Shown one piece after another: positions 9,800 through 20,379 of a stretch of DNA of 64,000 nucleotides. The stretch covers positions 620,001-684,000 of the forward strand of contig JANPZY010000004.1 of NCBI GenBank assembly GCA_024707325.1. Direction: 5' to 3'. The translations under genes and the position numbers were made by a program. Each line of letters opens with the position of its first letter. Position 1 is the stretch's first letter. This stretch comes from Opitutus sp. Its GTDB lineage: Bacteria > Verrucomicrobiota > Verrucomicrobiia > Opitutales > Opitutaceae. Under the pieces are notes generated by a model. The model had not been told where the DNA came from and ran no database searches. It saw only the letters and a program-made list of their open reading frames with translations.

Positions 9800-9921
9800 C
9801 ATCGGCACGACCCCAACCGCATCCTGGCTCGACCGTGTCCGCACTCAGTCCCGACCCGGTCCGCACCCTGGCTCGACTCGGGACGCACTTGGTCCCGACG
9901 CGGTGCGGACTGAGGCTCGAC
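9800..9921 (-). repeat. 22-bp tandem degenerate repeat, array B (about 5.5 units)
   Basis: On the minus strand, five nucleotides after the TGA of the NicO-like gene (9927-9929), 22-bp units start at 9921, 9899, 9877, 9855, 9833 and 9811 (the last partial). Half-unit matches include GTCGGGACTGA and GTGCGGACACG at 9855-9834. The GTCG-leading strand is again the strand of the preceding gene, not that of dac, which converges from the other side and ends at 9790. Confidence 0.75.
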
Positions 9922-9926
9922 TTGGT

Positions 9927-10655
9927 TCAGCCATGGCTGCGACCGAGGACGAGTATCAGGATTCCCAATACGCAGAAGAGCGTGCCGAGCAGGCCGGATT
10001 CCCACCGCTCGAAACTCTTCAGCTCCCAGCGACGCAGTCCGACGAGCGCGCAGAGCGTGAAGAGCGTCATGCCCGCGAGTGTCGCAACGGCGAGGATCAG
10101 GCTCAGCACCACAAAACCGGTCCAGCCGAACTGCACTCCGGACAGGTAAACCGGCAGAAAACCTTCGCACGGCGACAGCGTGAGCATGAGAAAAAGCCCG
10201 CTGATCGCGGCCCAGTCGCTGCGTTTGGAGGAGCCGAGTTCGCTGTCGCTCATCTCGTGCTCCCAGTGGCTGTGGTCCTCTTCGTGACCACACTCGGCGC
10301 TCGCCTCGTGATGGCCGCCCGGAATCGGATGATGGCAGAGGCCGCTGCCGCGGATTTGCCGCCACCAGAAATAGCCGCCGATGCCGATGAGCGCGACCGC
10401 AGCTGCGATGGGGAAAAGTTTCCCGAGGCGTTCATCGAGTTGAAAACCGAACCACGCGATCAAGAGACCGAGCAGACTCGTGAGCGCCACGTGGCCCAAC
10501 CCGGCAAACGTCGTCACCGCAAGCGTCTTGCCATGCCCCCACCCGCGCGCGCGCGACACCAGCACGAAAGGCAGCCAGTGCGTCGGAATTGCCGCATGAA
10601 AAAACGCCACCGTGAAACCGGTTGCGGCAATCGTGGTGAGGACGGTGGAATTCAT
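9927..10655 (-). CDS. NicO/UreH-like membrane protein with histidine-rich loop, putative metal transporter
   Basis: The protein is 242 aa with about six hydrophobic segments. The first contains AFFHAAIPTHWLP and the second GLGHVALTSLLG, placing histidines inside membrane helices. A central loop is rich in histidine and acidic residues (CHHPIPGGHH, CGHEEDHSHWEHE). After it, LTLSPCEGFLPVYL resembles the SPCPGA motif of NicO nickel/cobalt exporters. I infer divalent-metal transport, probably efflux; the substrate cannot be read. The start ATG at 10655 is chosen because upstream residues are Cys/Arg-rich and do not look like a membrane protein. It is divergent from the heme genes hemF-hemE-hemY. 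Confidence 0.6.
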   Translation of the reverse strand: MNSTVLTTIAATGFTVAFFHAAIPTHWLPFVLVSRARGWGHGKTLAVTTFAGLGHVALTSLLGLLIAWFGFQLDERLGKLFPIAAAVALIGIGGYFWWRQIRGSGLCHHPIPGGHHEASAECGHEEDHSHWEHEMSDSELGSSKRSDWAAISGLFLMLTLSPCEGFLPVYLSGVQFGWTGFVVLSLILAVATLAGMTLFTLCALVGLRRWELKSFERWESGLLGTLFCVLGILILVLGRSHG

Positions 10656-10709
10656 TGAGCGGTGAGGAAGCCAGCACACGCACGGCGCGGCTGTCGACCG
10701 ACAAACTAG

Positions 10710-11714
<1,005 letters not shown>

Positions 11715-11728
11715 TCCTTTTTCTCACT

Positions 11729-12757
11729 GTGACCTCCCGCGAACGTTTCCTCGCCGCCTGTGTGTGCACGCCGCTCGATCGCCCGCCGATCTGGATCATG
11801 CGTCAGGCCGGCCGCTATCTGCCCGAATACCGCGAGCTCAAGGCGAAGTCGTCCTTCCTCCACATGGTGAAGACGCCCGAGCTCGCGACCGAGGTGACGC
11901 TGCAACCGCTGCGGCGCTTCGCGCTCGATGCGGCGATCTTGTTTTCGGACATCCTCGTCATCCCGGAAGCGCTCGGCCAGGGCTACCGTTTCCGCGACGA
12001 AGGCGGCATCGCGATGGACTACAAACTCGAGTCGCGCGCGCAGATCGAAGCGCTCGCGTCCGTCGACGCCGTGCCGGAAAAACTCCGCTACGTGGAGGAC
12101 ACGCTGCGTTTATTGAAGCGCGAGCTGGGCGAGACGAAGGCGCTGCTCGGTTTCGGCGGCTCACCGTGGACGCTCGCAACCTACATGGTCGAGGGCGGCA
12201 GCTCGGATGAGTTCGAGTGCATCAAGCAGCTCTTTTATACCGATCGCGCGCTCTTCAGTGCGTTGATGGAAAAGATCACCGCGGCGCTCATCGCTTATTT
12301 TCAGATGCAGATTCGCGCGGGCGCGGATGCGATCCAGATCTTCGATTCGTGGGGCGGCATCATCGCGGGTCAGGATTACGAGGGCGCATCGCTCCATTGG
12401 ATTCGCGAGATCATCGCGGCGCTGCCGCGCGATTTCCCCGTGATTCTTTACGCCAAAAACACCGCGCCGCATGTGACCGATCAGGCGTTCAGCGGCGCGC
12501 GGGTTTTGAGCGTCGATTGGACCAACGATCTCGCGATGGTGCGCCGCACGCTGCCGGCCAACGTCGCCGTGCAGGGCAATCTCGATCCCGTGCTGCTCAA
12601 CACCACGCCCGAGATCGTGCGCCACGAAGCCACGCGCCTGCTCGAATCAATGCGCGGCACCGCTGGTCACATTTTCAATCTCGGCCACGGCATCATGCCG
12701 CACGCGAAGATCGAAAACGTCCAGGCGCTCGTCGACACGGTCACGAGTTGGAAGTGA
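11729..12757 (+). CDS. hemE: Uroporphyrinogen decarboxylase
   Basis: Removes four acetate carboxyls from uroporphyrinogen III to give coproporphyrinogen III. The family signature is clear: PIWIMRQAGRYLPEYR near the N-terminus and LGFGGSPWTLATYM in the middle, with FNLGHGIMP near the C-terminus. I start at GTG 11729, 14 nt after the hemF stop, because it matches the length of the family (342 aa); the open frame extends back into hemF. It supplies the substrate of the upstream-encoded HemF. Confidence 0.95.
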   Translation: MTSRERFLAACVCTPLDRPPIWIMRQAGRYLPEYRELKAKSSFLHMVKTPELATEVTLQPLRRFALDAAILFSDILVIPEALGQGYRFRDEGGIAMDYKLESRAQIEALASVDAVPEKLRYVEDTLRLLKRELGETKALLGFGGSPWTLATYMVEGGSSDEFECIKQLFYTDRALFSALMEKITAALIAYFQMQIRAGADAIQIFDSWGGIIAGQDYEGASLHWIREIIAALPRDFPVILYAKNTAPHVTDQAFSGARVLSVDWTNDLAMVRRTLPANVAVQGNLDPVLLNTTPEIVRHEATRLLESMRGTAGHIFNLGHGIMPHAKIENVQALVDTVTSWK

Positions 12758-12776
12758 GACGATTTCCGTCCACGCG

Positions 12777-14150
12777 ATGAGTCTCCCAGCAGCAAAATCC
12801 GCCGTCGTGATCGGCGCGGGCATCACCGGCCTGACCGCTGCTCATCGTCTGGCAAAAACCGGCTGGCGCGTGCGCGTGCTCGAAGCGAGCGGTCGCGTCG
12901 GCGGCGCGATCGGCACCGAGCGGCAGAACGGCTGGCTCGTTGAGCGTGGCCCCAACACGATCCTGTCCGGCGAGTCCGCGGTGACGCAGCTCATCGACGA
13001 TCTCCAACTCGGCGATGAGCGAATCTACGCGGCCGCAGAAGCGAAGAATCGCTACATCGTGCGCGACGGCCGTCCGGTCGCGGCGCCGCTTGGGCCGAAG
13101 CAGTTTCTCACCAGCCCGTTGTTCTCCACGTATGGAAAACTGCGCGCAGCCTGCGATCTGTTCGCACGGCGACGATTGCGTTCGGCGGATGTGAGTCTGG
13201 CGACACTCGTGCGTTCGCATTTCGGAACTGAGTTCGTGAGCTACGCGCTCGATCCGTTCGTGAGCGGCGTCTATGCGGGCGATCCCGCGAAGCTGTCGGC
13301 GAAGTATTCTTTTCCGAAACTCTGGGAAGCCGAGCGCACAGTCGGCTCGCTGCTTCGCGGACAAATCGCCGCCGCGAAAGCACGAAAAGCGGGCGGCGAA
13401 CCGGCGTCACGGATTTTCTCGTTTCGCGATGGACTGCAAACGCTGCCCGACGCACTCGTCCGCGCACTGCCCGACGACACGCTCCGCCTCAACGTGTCCA
13501 TCGACGCGCTGATCCCTGGCTCGACGTGGTCCGTCGTGTGGCACGACGCGAGCGGAGCCACGCACACGGAATCATGCGACGCCGTCGTAGTCACCGTGCC
13601 CGCACCCGCGCTCGCGCAGCTTCGCGTCGGCGCACTTGGAGAACGGCCGCTCGCGCTCCTCGAAACGATGGAGCACCCGCCGGTATCGTCGCTGTTTCTC
13701 GGTTTCGCGCGCGCCGACATCGCGCACCCGCTCGACGGTTTCGGTCTGCTCGTGCCATCGTCGGAGCGGCGGCAGATTCTCGGCGCATTGTTTTCGTCGA
13801 CGCTGTTTCCCGGCCGTGCGCCGGCGGATCACGTGGCGTTGACTGTGATCGTCGGCGGCGTGCGCCAACCCGGTCTCGCGCGACTCGATACCGGCGAACT
13901 GCTGGCAACCGTGATGCCGGACCTCGAGGAACTACTCGGCGTGACGGGCGATCCGGTATTTTGTCGGCACACCTTCTGGCCGCGCGCGATTCCGCAATAC
14001 CAGCTCGGACACGAAGCGTTTCTCTCCGCTATGGCAGCGTGCGAACGCGACCATCCCGGCCTCTTCATCGGCGGGCAAGCCCGCGACGGTATTGCCGTGC
14101 CGGCGTGCATCGCCGCCGGAGAAGAACTGGCGCGACGCGTGACTCGCTAA
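12777..14150 (+). CDS. hemY: Protoporphyrinogen oxidase, FAD-dependent
   Basis: Oxidises protoporphyrinogen IX to protoporphyrin IX at the membrane. The N-terminal dinucleotide-binding motif reads VVIGAGITGLTAAHRLA and is followed by an acidic strand end (VRVLEAS) and RVGGAIGTE. The C-terminus has the FAD-contact pattern LFIGGQARDGIAVPACIAAG. Length 457 aa fits the oxygen-dependent HemY/HemG-of-plants family. It completes the three-gene heme operon, 19 bp after hemE. Its stop overlaps the stop of the convergent PEP-CTERM gene by 4 bp. Confidence 0.92.
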   Translation: MSLPAAKSAVVIGAGITGLTAAHRLAKTGWRVRVLEASGRVGGAIGTERQNGWLVERGPNTILSGESAVTQLIDDLQLGDERIYAAAEAKNRYIVRDGRPVAAPLGPKQFLTSPLFSTYGKLRAACDLFARRRLRSADVSLATLVRSHFGTEFVSYALDPFVSGVYAGDPAKLSAKYSFPKLWEAERTVGSLLRGQIAAAKARKAGGEPASRIFSFRDGLQTLPDALVRALPDDTLRLNVSIDALIPGSTWSVVWHDASGATHTESCDAVVVTVPAPALAQLRVGALGERPLALLETMEHPPVSSLFLGFARADIAHPLDGFGLLVPSSERRQILGALFSSTLFPGRAPADHVALTVIVGGVRQPGLARLDTGELLATVMPDLEELLGVTGDPVFCRHTFWPRAIPQYQLGHEAFLSAMAACERDHPGLFIGGQARDGIAVPACIAAGEELARRVTR

Positions 14151-14839
14151 GCCGCGAGCTGTGCTTGCCCACTCCGCCAACGGCGGAAGCCAACAAACGC
14201 CACCAACAACGCACACGCGGCGAAGCCGTAGGTGGAAGGCTCGGGAACAGGCGTAAGCGGCGGGTTGAACGGATCGAACATGGGCACGCGCGTCACGGAA
14301 AAATCGGAGACGAAGTTCAGGTGAAAGTATCCACCGTAGCCGGAAGGCTTATACCCCATCAGCGGCGTGTAGCCGATCGCATACATCTGCGGAATGCCTT
14401 CGTAATCGATGCCAATGAACGGAAGAAACGGAGGTTCCGAGTCAGGTTCCGGGGTCTCGAACAGAAGGCGGAGATCCAATCTCTCCAGGAAAAGGGGATC
14501 GTCCCCTTGGTCGTAGTATTCGATTTGTAGGACGGCGAACGTATCGTCCTCTTCGTCGGGGTCCAATCGGACGCGATCCAACTTACGCCAGAAGTCGTAG
14601 ACCAACTGGCCTTCGTCATCTCTCAGGCTCATGCGCCAGTATGCGTTTCCCGGAGATAAATCCTCCGGAAAGTAGAGATCGAGATGCGCATCAGAACCGT
14701 CTGGCGGCCAGCTTCCCACAAAGTCGGAGATAAAAGACAGACGCGCGTCGAACGAGACCCGGGCGAACTGCAGCTGGGCGTGCGCCGAACAAATCACGCC
14801 TGCGAGGATAACCGCCACCAACCAGGTTTTGGGGTTCAT
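14147..14839 (-). CDS. PEP-CTERM sorting-domain protein, function unknown
   Basis: Exported protein of about 230 aa. It has an N-terminal signal peptide (from MNPKTW to AHA) and a C-terminal PEP-CTERM tail: VPEPSTYGF, a hydrophobic helix, then RRWRS. Such tails are processed by an exosortase, presumably encoded elsewhere. The body is rich in acidic and aromatic residues and matches nothing I recognise. ATG at 14854 is an alternative start five codons upstream. Convergent with hemY and divergent from ileS. Confidence 0.75.
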   Translation of the reverse strand: MNPKTWLVAVILAGVICSAHAQLQFARVSFDARLSFISDFVGSWPPDGSDAHLDLYFPEDLSPGNAYWRMSLRDDEGQLVYDFWRKLDRVRLDPDEEDDTFAVLQIEYYDQGDDPLFLERLDLRLLFETPEPDSEPPFLPFIGIDYEGIPQMYAIGYTPLMGYKPSGYGGYFHLNFVSDFSVTRVPMFDPFNPPLTPVPEPSTYGFAACALLVAFVGFRRWRSGQAQLAA

Positions 14840-14982
14840 TGCGCCTGCGATCATCCCGAAACGCGGCGCCGTTTTGCTATCAGCTGTCGACTGCTCTTCC
14901 CTTCGGAGAACGTCTCAGGCGAGGTCCACTCCTCGACGCTTGCGTTACTCTTCGGGCGCGCAAACGGATCGGCCGACAGCCC

Positions 14983-15010
14983 TTGACTCACCCCACTCCC
15001 GGCCTACCCT
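14983..15010 (+). promoter_or_regulatory. Candidate sigma-70-like promoter for ileS
   Basis: TTGACT at 14983-14988 and TACCCT at 15005-15010 are separated by 16 bp and lie just upstream of the ileS ATG at 15028. The -35 is good and the -10 weak; if used, the 5' leader would be very short. The rest of 14840-15027 shows no clear RNA structure or T-box-like element. Confidence 0.35.
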
Positions 15011-15027
15011 CGCGCACCTTTAATTTC

Positions 15028-17864
15028 ATGGCGCAAGACCTGAAAGACACGCTGCAACTGCCGAAGACCGATTTCCCGATGCGCGCGGGACTCGCCCAAC
15101 GTGAACCGGGCCGGGTCGCGCATTGGGAAAAGATCGGACTCTACGACGCCATTCAAAAGAAGAATGCGGACGCTCCGCTCTTCGTGCTGCACGACGGCCC
15201 ACCTTTCACCAACGGCGACGTCCATATCGGCACCGCGCTCAACAAGAGCCTGAAGGATTTCGTGCTGCGCTATAAGTCGATGCGCGGTTTCCGCACGCCG
15301 TATGTGCCCGGTTGGGACTGCCATGGCCTGCCGATCGAGCAGAAAGTCTCGCGCGAGCTGCAGGAGAAAAAAGGAAATCGTCACGACCTCCGAACTGCGC
15401 GCGCGGTGCGACGCGTTTTTCCGAAAGCTGGATCGCGAAGCAGAAGGCGCAGTTCAAGCGCCTCGGCGTGCTCGCGGACTGGAAAAACGAATACAAGACG
15501 AAGGCGCCGGCGTTCGAGGCGGACATCCTGCGCACGTTTGCGGCGTTCGTGGAGCAAGGTCTCGTCTACCGCAGTAAGAAGCCCGTTTACTGGTCGATCC
15601 CGTTCGAGACCGCGCTCGCGGAAGCGGAGATCGAATACAAGGACCACGTTTCCCCGTCGATCTGGGTGAAGTTCGCCGTGCCGGCGGACGAAGCGGCAAA
15701 GTTCAATCTGCCCGCGGACAAACCGCTCTTCGTGGTCATCTGGACGACCACGCCGTGGACGATCCCCGCCAACCTCGCGATCGCGGTTCACCCCGAAGTG
15801 GACTATGTCGTGGCGGATCTTGGTTCCGAACGCATCGTCGTCGCGGAAGCGTTGCTCGGTTCCGTGCTCGCCGCGGCGAAGAACACGAATCCGCCGCAAG
15901 TCGTCACGACCGTGAAAGGCGCCGTGCTGGAGAAGCTCGCGCCGCGTCATCCATTCATCGATCGCGCGTCGCCCGTCGTGCTCGCCGAGTATGTCACGAC
16001 CGACAGCGGCACCGGCTGCGTGCACACCGCGCCCGGACACGGTGCGGAGGATTATCAGACTGGTTTGAAATACGGCCTCGAGGTGTATTGCCCGGTCGGT
16101 GACGACGGCAAATACGTCGATGATGGCCGCGTGCCGGCGGATCTCGTCGGCCTGAGCTGCCTCGAAACCGTCGAGGATCTCGCGGCGAAGCGCACTTCGC
16201 CCGCCAACATCGCGGTGCTCAAGAAACTCGACGCCGCTGGCGCGCTCCTCGCGAAGCAGCGCTACGAGCACAGCTACCCGCATTGCTGGCGTTCGAAAAC
16301 GCCGATCATTTTCCGCGCCGTCGATCAGTGGTTCGTTTCGCTCGATCGCGCCGGCCATCGCGCCAAGGCGCTGGAAGCGATCAAGAGCGTGCAGTTCATT
16401 CCCGCGTGGGGCGAAGCGCGCATCCGCGGCGCCGTCGAGTCGCGTCCCGACTGGTGCGTGAGCCGTCAGCGTGCGTGGGGCGTGCCGATCCCGGCGTTCT
16501 ACGACGCGAAGAAGAATGCGTTTCTCGATGCGAACGTCGCCCGCGCAGTCGCCGACAAGATCGCCACGCGCGGCACCAACTTCTGGTATGACGCCTCGCC
16601 TGCAGAGATTCTCGAAGGCGTCACCCTGCCCGCCGACTGGCCCGCGCCAAGCGAGCTCTCGTGCGGACGCGACACCCTCGACGTCTGGCTCGACTCCGGT
16701 TCGTCGCATGCGGCGGTGCTGAAGCACAACCAAGGCGGCACGCAGTGGCCCTCCGATCTTTACCTCGAAGGCAGCGATCAGCACCGCGGCTGGTTCCAGT
16801 CGTCGCTGTGGACCGGCGTCATCGCCTACGGCCAGCCGCCGTATCGCGGGCTGCTCACGCACGGTTTCATCGTCGATCGCAACCGCCAGAAGATTTCCAA
16901 GAGTTCCACGTATCAGAAACCGCAGACGAGCGACGCCTACGTGGCGCAGCACGGCGCGGACGTGATTCGTCTCTGGATCGCGTCGCAGGATTTCCGCGAC
17001 GACATCCCGGTGGACGACGAAATCCTGAAACACGTGGGTGACGCGTATCGGCTCTTCCGCAATACGTTCCGTTACCAGCTCTCGATTCTCTCCGACTTCA
17101 ATGCCGAGCGCGACGCTGTGTCGCTTGAGCAGATGCACACGCTCGACCGTTGGGCGTTGCACCAGACGGCGGTGCTCATCGAGGAGTGCACGAAGGCCTA
17201 CGACGCGTATGAGTTCCACCGCGTCTACCAGCTCTGCAATCAGTTCTGCGCGGTGACGCTGTCCGCGACCTATCACGACATCCTCAAGGATCGTCTCTAC
17301 ACGCTCGGTTCGCGTTCGCCGCTGCGGCTTTCGTCGCAGACCGCGATCCATCACATCTTCAACACGCTCGTGCGACTGCTCGCGCCGGTGCTCACGTTTA
17401 CGACCGACGAAGCCTGGTCTTACGCGGTCGCCCAGTCCGAATACTCCGAGCGCTCCATCCACCTCGAGGACTGGCCGGTGGCGCCCGCTGGCTGGCTCAA
17501 TCCTTCGCTCGAAACGGAAGTCGCAGCGCTGTTGAAAGTGCGCGCGTCCGTCAACGAAGCGATCGAGCCGCAACGTGCCGCGGGCAAACTCGGCAAATCG
17601 CTCGACGCCGCCATCACGATCACGATCGCCCCGGAAGATCCCTCCACCTCCACGCTGGAAAAGCACCGGGATTTTCTGCCCGAACTCTTCATCGTGTCCC
17701 ATGTCACTCTCGGCTTCGCCGCGGGATCCGCTCCGTCCATCGGAGTGCGACCCTGCAGCGAACTTGGCCACCTGCGGTGTCCGAGGTGTTGGCGCTGGGT
17801 GCCGGCCCTCGTGCCTTCCGCGCACGGAGAGATCTGTCCCCGTTGCGCTGAGGCCCTGCAGTAA
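15028..17864 (+). CDS. ileS: Isoleucyl-tRNA synthetase, interrupted by two apparent single-base insertions
   Basis: Class I synthetase charging tRNA-Ile. The ATG at 15028 starts a good N-terminus with the [17 protein letters not shown] region (the HIGH motif reads HIGT) and [10 protein letters not shown]. The frame is lost at the A6 run 15367-15372 and again at the T5 run 15416-15420. Removing one base from each restores the sequence [18 protein letters not shown] and then [16 protein letters not shown]. The rest, to 17864, has the editing domain, RQKISKSS in place of KMSKS, and a C-terminal zinc finger (CPRCWRW and CPRC). For an essential gene with otherwise perfect conservation I favour sequencing error. 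It is followed by the DksA-like gene and lspA. Confidence 0.9.
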
Positions 17865-17887
17865 GAACCCCTTCCCCAAAGCTCCCC

Positions 17888-18884
17888 ATGGCCAAGAACA
17901 AAAAAGAAAACCGCGAAAAAACCCGTCGCCAAGAAGCCTGTCCGCCGCAAGCCGCCCGTCGCCAAGAAGCACAGTGCCAAGAAGCACACCGCGAAAAAGC
18001 ACACTGCTCCCAAGCCCACCGCCAAAAAGCATACTGCCACCAAGCCCGTGCTGAAAAAGGCGCGGCCCGCGCCGCCCAAGACGAAACCCGTTGCTTCGCG
18101 GCCGGCGCCACCACCGCCACCCACACAACGTTCTGTTCCCATGGAAAAACCCTCCAAGAAAAACGCCCTGCGCGACAGCATCCTGAAGCGCAAGACGACC
18201 TCCAAGCCGATCGCCTTCAGCCTCGATGAAGTGCGCGCGATCGCCCAGACCATTGCGGCCAAGAGCGAGGAGTCCGAAAAGTCTCCGAAGAGCGTCAAGA
18301 CCACCACCAAGGCGGCGCTCGTCCTCGAAAAACCGGCCAAACCCAATCACGTGAAGGCGGCCTCGCTCGCCGACATCCTCGGCTTCAACCCGAAGAAACC
18401 GAAGCCGACCGAAGCCCGCGAAGAGAAAGATGTGCCGGAAAAATTCCGCCGCTATTACAAGCTGCTCATCGAGCTCCGTCAGCACCTTACCGAGGGCATC
18501 CAGTTGCACTCGGAGGAAACGCTGAAGCGCTCGAGCAAGGACGACTCCGGCGATCTCTCCAGCTACGGTCAGCACATGGCCGACGCCGGCACCGACACGT
18601 TCGACCGCGACTTCGCCCTGAGCCTCGTTTCCAGCGAACAGGAAGCGCTCACCGAGATCGACGCCGCGATCAAACGTATCTTCGACGGCACTTACGGCAT
18701 CTGCGAAGTCACCCAGAAGCCGATCGCCAAGGAGCGTCTGCTGGCCGTGCCGTTCACCCGCTACTCCGCAGAAGCGCAAAAGGAGCTCGAAAAGAATCGC
18801 TACCGCGCGCGCACCGCGAGCGGACTCTTCGGCGAACTCGGCGAAGAGGGCGGCAAGATCATGGACGAAGACGGCGACGAGTAA
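17888..18884 (+). CDS. DksA/TraR-like protein with Lys-rich N-terminal tail and degenerate zinc finger
   Basis: The C-terminal 120 or so residues resemble DksA/TraR: a coiled-coil-like segment (YYKLLIELRQHL) and a finger region DGTYGICEVTQKPI followed by ERLLAVPFTRYSAEAQ. Only the first of the four usual zinc cysteines remains; the others are Thr, Ser and Ala. The N-terminus from ATG 17888 would be MAKNKK, then TAKKPVAKKPV and repeated KKH(T/S)A units, like histone H1-type tails. That requires removing one A from the A6 run 17900-17905; otherwise translation could begin at GTG 18048 and lack the tail. The gene lies between ileS and lspA. Binding to RNA polymerase or to DNA is inference. Confidence 0.7.
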
Positions 18885-18918
18885 GTCGCGTGCCCGCCGC
18901 GATCGGCGGGCCCCACCG

Positions 18919-19494
18919 ATGAGCCCCGTCGATCCGATTCGTCCCCTCGCCATGCCGACTCGACCGGCGCCGGAAGAAACTCCTGCGCCCGAGCGAGTGA
19001 GCGATTACCGACTGCTGCTCATTCTGGCCGCTTCGATCTTCGTGATCGACCAGCTCTCGAAAGAGTGGATCGCCGCGCGACTGCCCTTCCCCACCTACGG
19101 TCCGCCGGATGCGATTCCCGTCATCTCCGGCTTCTTCTATCTCATCCACGTCGGCAATACCGGTGCCGCGTGGAGCATGTTTGCCGGCCAAAGTCTCGTG
19201 CTCGGCGCCGTCGCCGCGCTCACGCTGGGCGGCATCTTCTACTGGCGCAAAGCGCTCGGACTGCGGGCGCGCTTCGTCCAAATCTGCTTCGGCCTGCTCT
19301 GCGGCGGAATTCTGGGCAACCTCGTCGACCGCTTCCGCCACCAACACGTGGTCGACTTTCTCGACTTCCATTTCGGCAGCTACGTCTATCCGACGTTCAA
19401 TATCGCCGACTGCGGAATCTGCGTCGGCGTCGCGCTGTTCCTCTGGCACTCGCTGCGCGAACCGAAAGCAGACGCTCCGCGCCGCTCGCGCTAA
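18919..19494 (+). CDS. lspA: Lipoprotein signal peptidase (signal peptidase II)
   Basis: Inner-membrane aspartyl protease that cleaves prolipoprotein signal peptides. The 191-aa protein has four hydrophobic segments, the ASIFVIDQLSK motif in the first, GNLVDRFRH with the first catalytic aspartate and FNIADCGICVG with the second. The N-terminus carries about 30 extra polar, proline-rich residues; ATG at 18952 is a shorter alternative. Third gene in ileS, dksA-like, lspA. Confidence 0.95.
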   Translation: MSPVDPIRPLAMPTRPAPEETPAPERVSDYRLLLILAASIFVIDQLSKEWIAARLPFPTYGPPDAIPVISGFFYLIHVGNTGAAWSMFAGQSLVLGAVAALTLGGIFYWRKALGLRARFVQICFGLLCGGILGNLVDRFRHQHVVDFLDFHFGSYVYPTFNIADCGICVGVALFLWHSLREPKADAPRRSR

Positions 19495-19506
19495 CCCGCG
19501 AAACGG

Positions 19507-20379
19507 CTACTCGACGTTGGCGATCTGCTCGCGCACGCGCTCGAGCTCGTTCTTGAGTTCGATCACGGATTTCGAAATCGCGAGATCGTTGGCCTTGCTG
19601 CCGATCGTGTTCACCTCGCGGCCGATTTCCTGAAGAAGGAACTCCGACTTACGGCCGATTTCACCGTCGCTCTTCAGCAAGGTGGAAAACTGATCGAAGT
19701 GACTGCGGAGACGCGTGAGCTCTTCCGTGATGTCGCTGCGGTCGGCGAACAGCGCGATTTCCTTGAGCACGCGCTCGTCGTTGAGATCGACCTCGAGTCC
19801 GGCCTGACGCAATCGCTGCATCAACTGCTCCCGATACGCGGGCGCAACCTGCGGCGCGCGTTTCGCGATCGTGTCGAGGTGCTGGCGCAGCGTGGTCAAT
19901 CGCGCGAGGAAATCCACCAGCAGCGCCTCCCCCTCCTGCGCGCGCATCGCGCCAAACGCCCGCAGCGCTTCGCCCACGGTTTCGAGCACCACCGGCGCGA
20001 CTTCGTTGGCTTCGGGCAGCTCGGTCGAGTGCCGTAGCGAGTTCGCGACGGACCACAGAAGCTCAGGCGTAACATCAAACTTCGCCCCGCGCGCTGTCGC
20101 GAGGCCCGCAAGCCGGTCCAGCGTCGCCGTGATGGCGGCTTCGTCCCACGAATCGCCCGCGCCACCGGAACGTCCGGTCAGCTCGACCGCAACTGCGACG
20201 CGACCGCGTTGAGCCACACGTCGCACCTGTTCGGCCACGGCGGTTTCAAGCTCTTGCCAGGCATCCGGCAGGCTCAATGCGAGATCGAGCGTTTTCCGAT
20301 TCACCGAGCTCACCTGGACAGTAAGCGTGCGGTCTCCGATGGCGGCCGTAGCGCGGCCGTAGCCGGTCATGCTCTTCAT
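19507..20379 (-). CDS. yicC: YicC/YloC family endoribonuclease
   Basis: Stress-related RNase family protein of 290 aa. The N-terminal signature [10 protein letters not shown] and the [11 protein letters not shown] segment are diagnostic, and the C-terminal domain has [17 protein letters not shown] and [17 protein letters not shown]. Its start overlaps the trpB stop (ATGA), so it is probably co-transcribed with and translationally coupled to trpB. It converges with lspA, with only 12 bp between the two stops. Confidence 0.93.
   Translation of the reverse strand: MKSMTGYGRATAAIGDRTLTVQVSSVNRKTLDLALSLPDAWQELETAVAEQVRRVAQRGRVAVAVELTGRSGGAGDSWDEAAITATLDRLAGLATARGAKFDVTPELLWSVANSLRHSTELPEANEVAPVVLETVGEALRAFGAMRAQEGEALLVDFLARLTTLRQHLDTIAKRAPQVAPAYREQLMQRLRQAGLEVDLNDERVLKEIALFADRSDITEELTRLRSHFDQFSTLLKSDGEIGRKSEFLLQEIGREVNTIGSKANDLAISKSVIELKNELERVREQIANVE

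Noticed and set aside
15360..15425. Programmed ribosomal frameshifting in ileS
   Set aside because: Two shifts in the same direction at two homopolymers 50 nt apart, with no stimulatory structure seen, and similar indels in eight other places make sequence error more likely.
15381..18953. 1,190-codon open frame on the minus strand
   Set aside because: Lies antisense to ileS, the DksA-like gene and lspA; long antisense frames are expected at this GC content.
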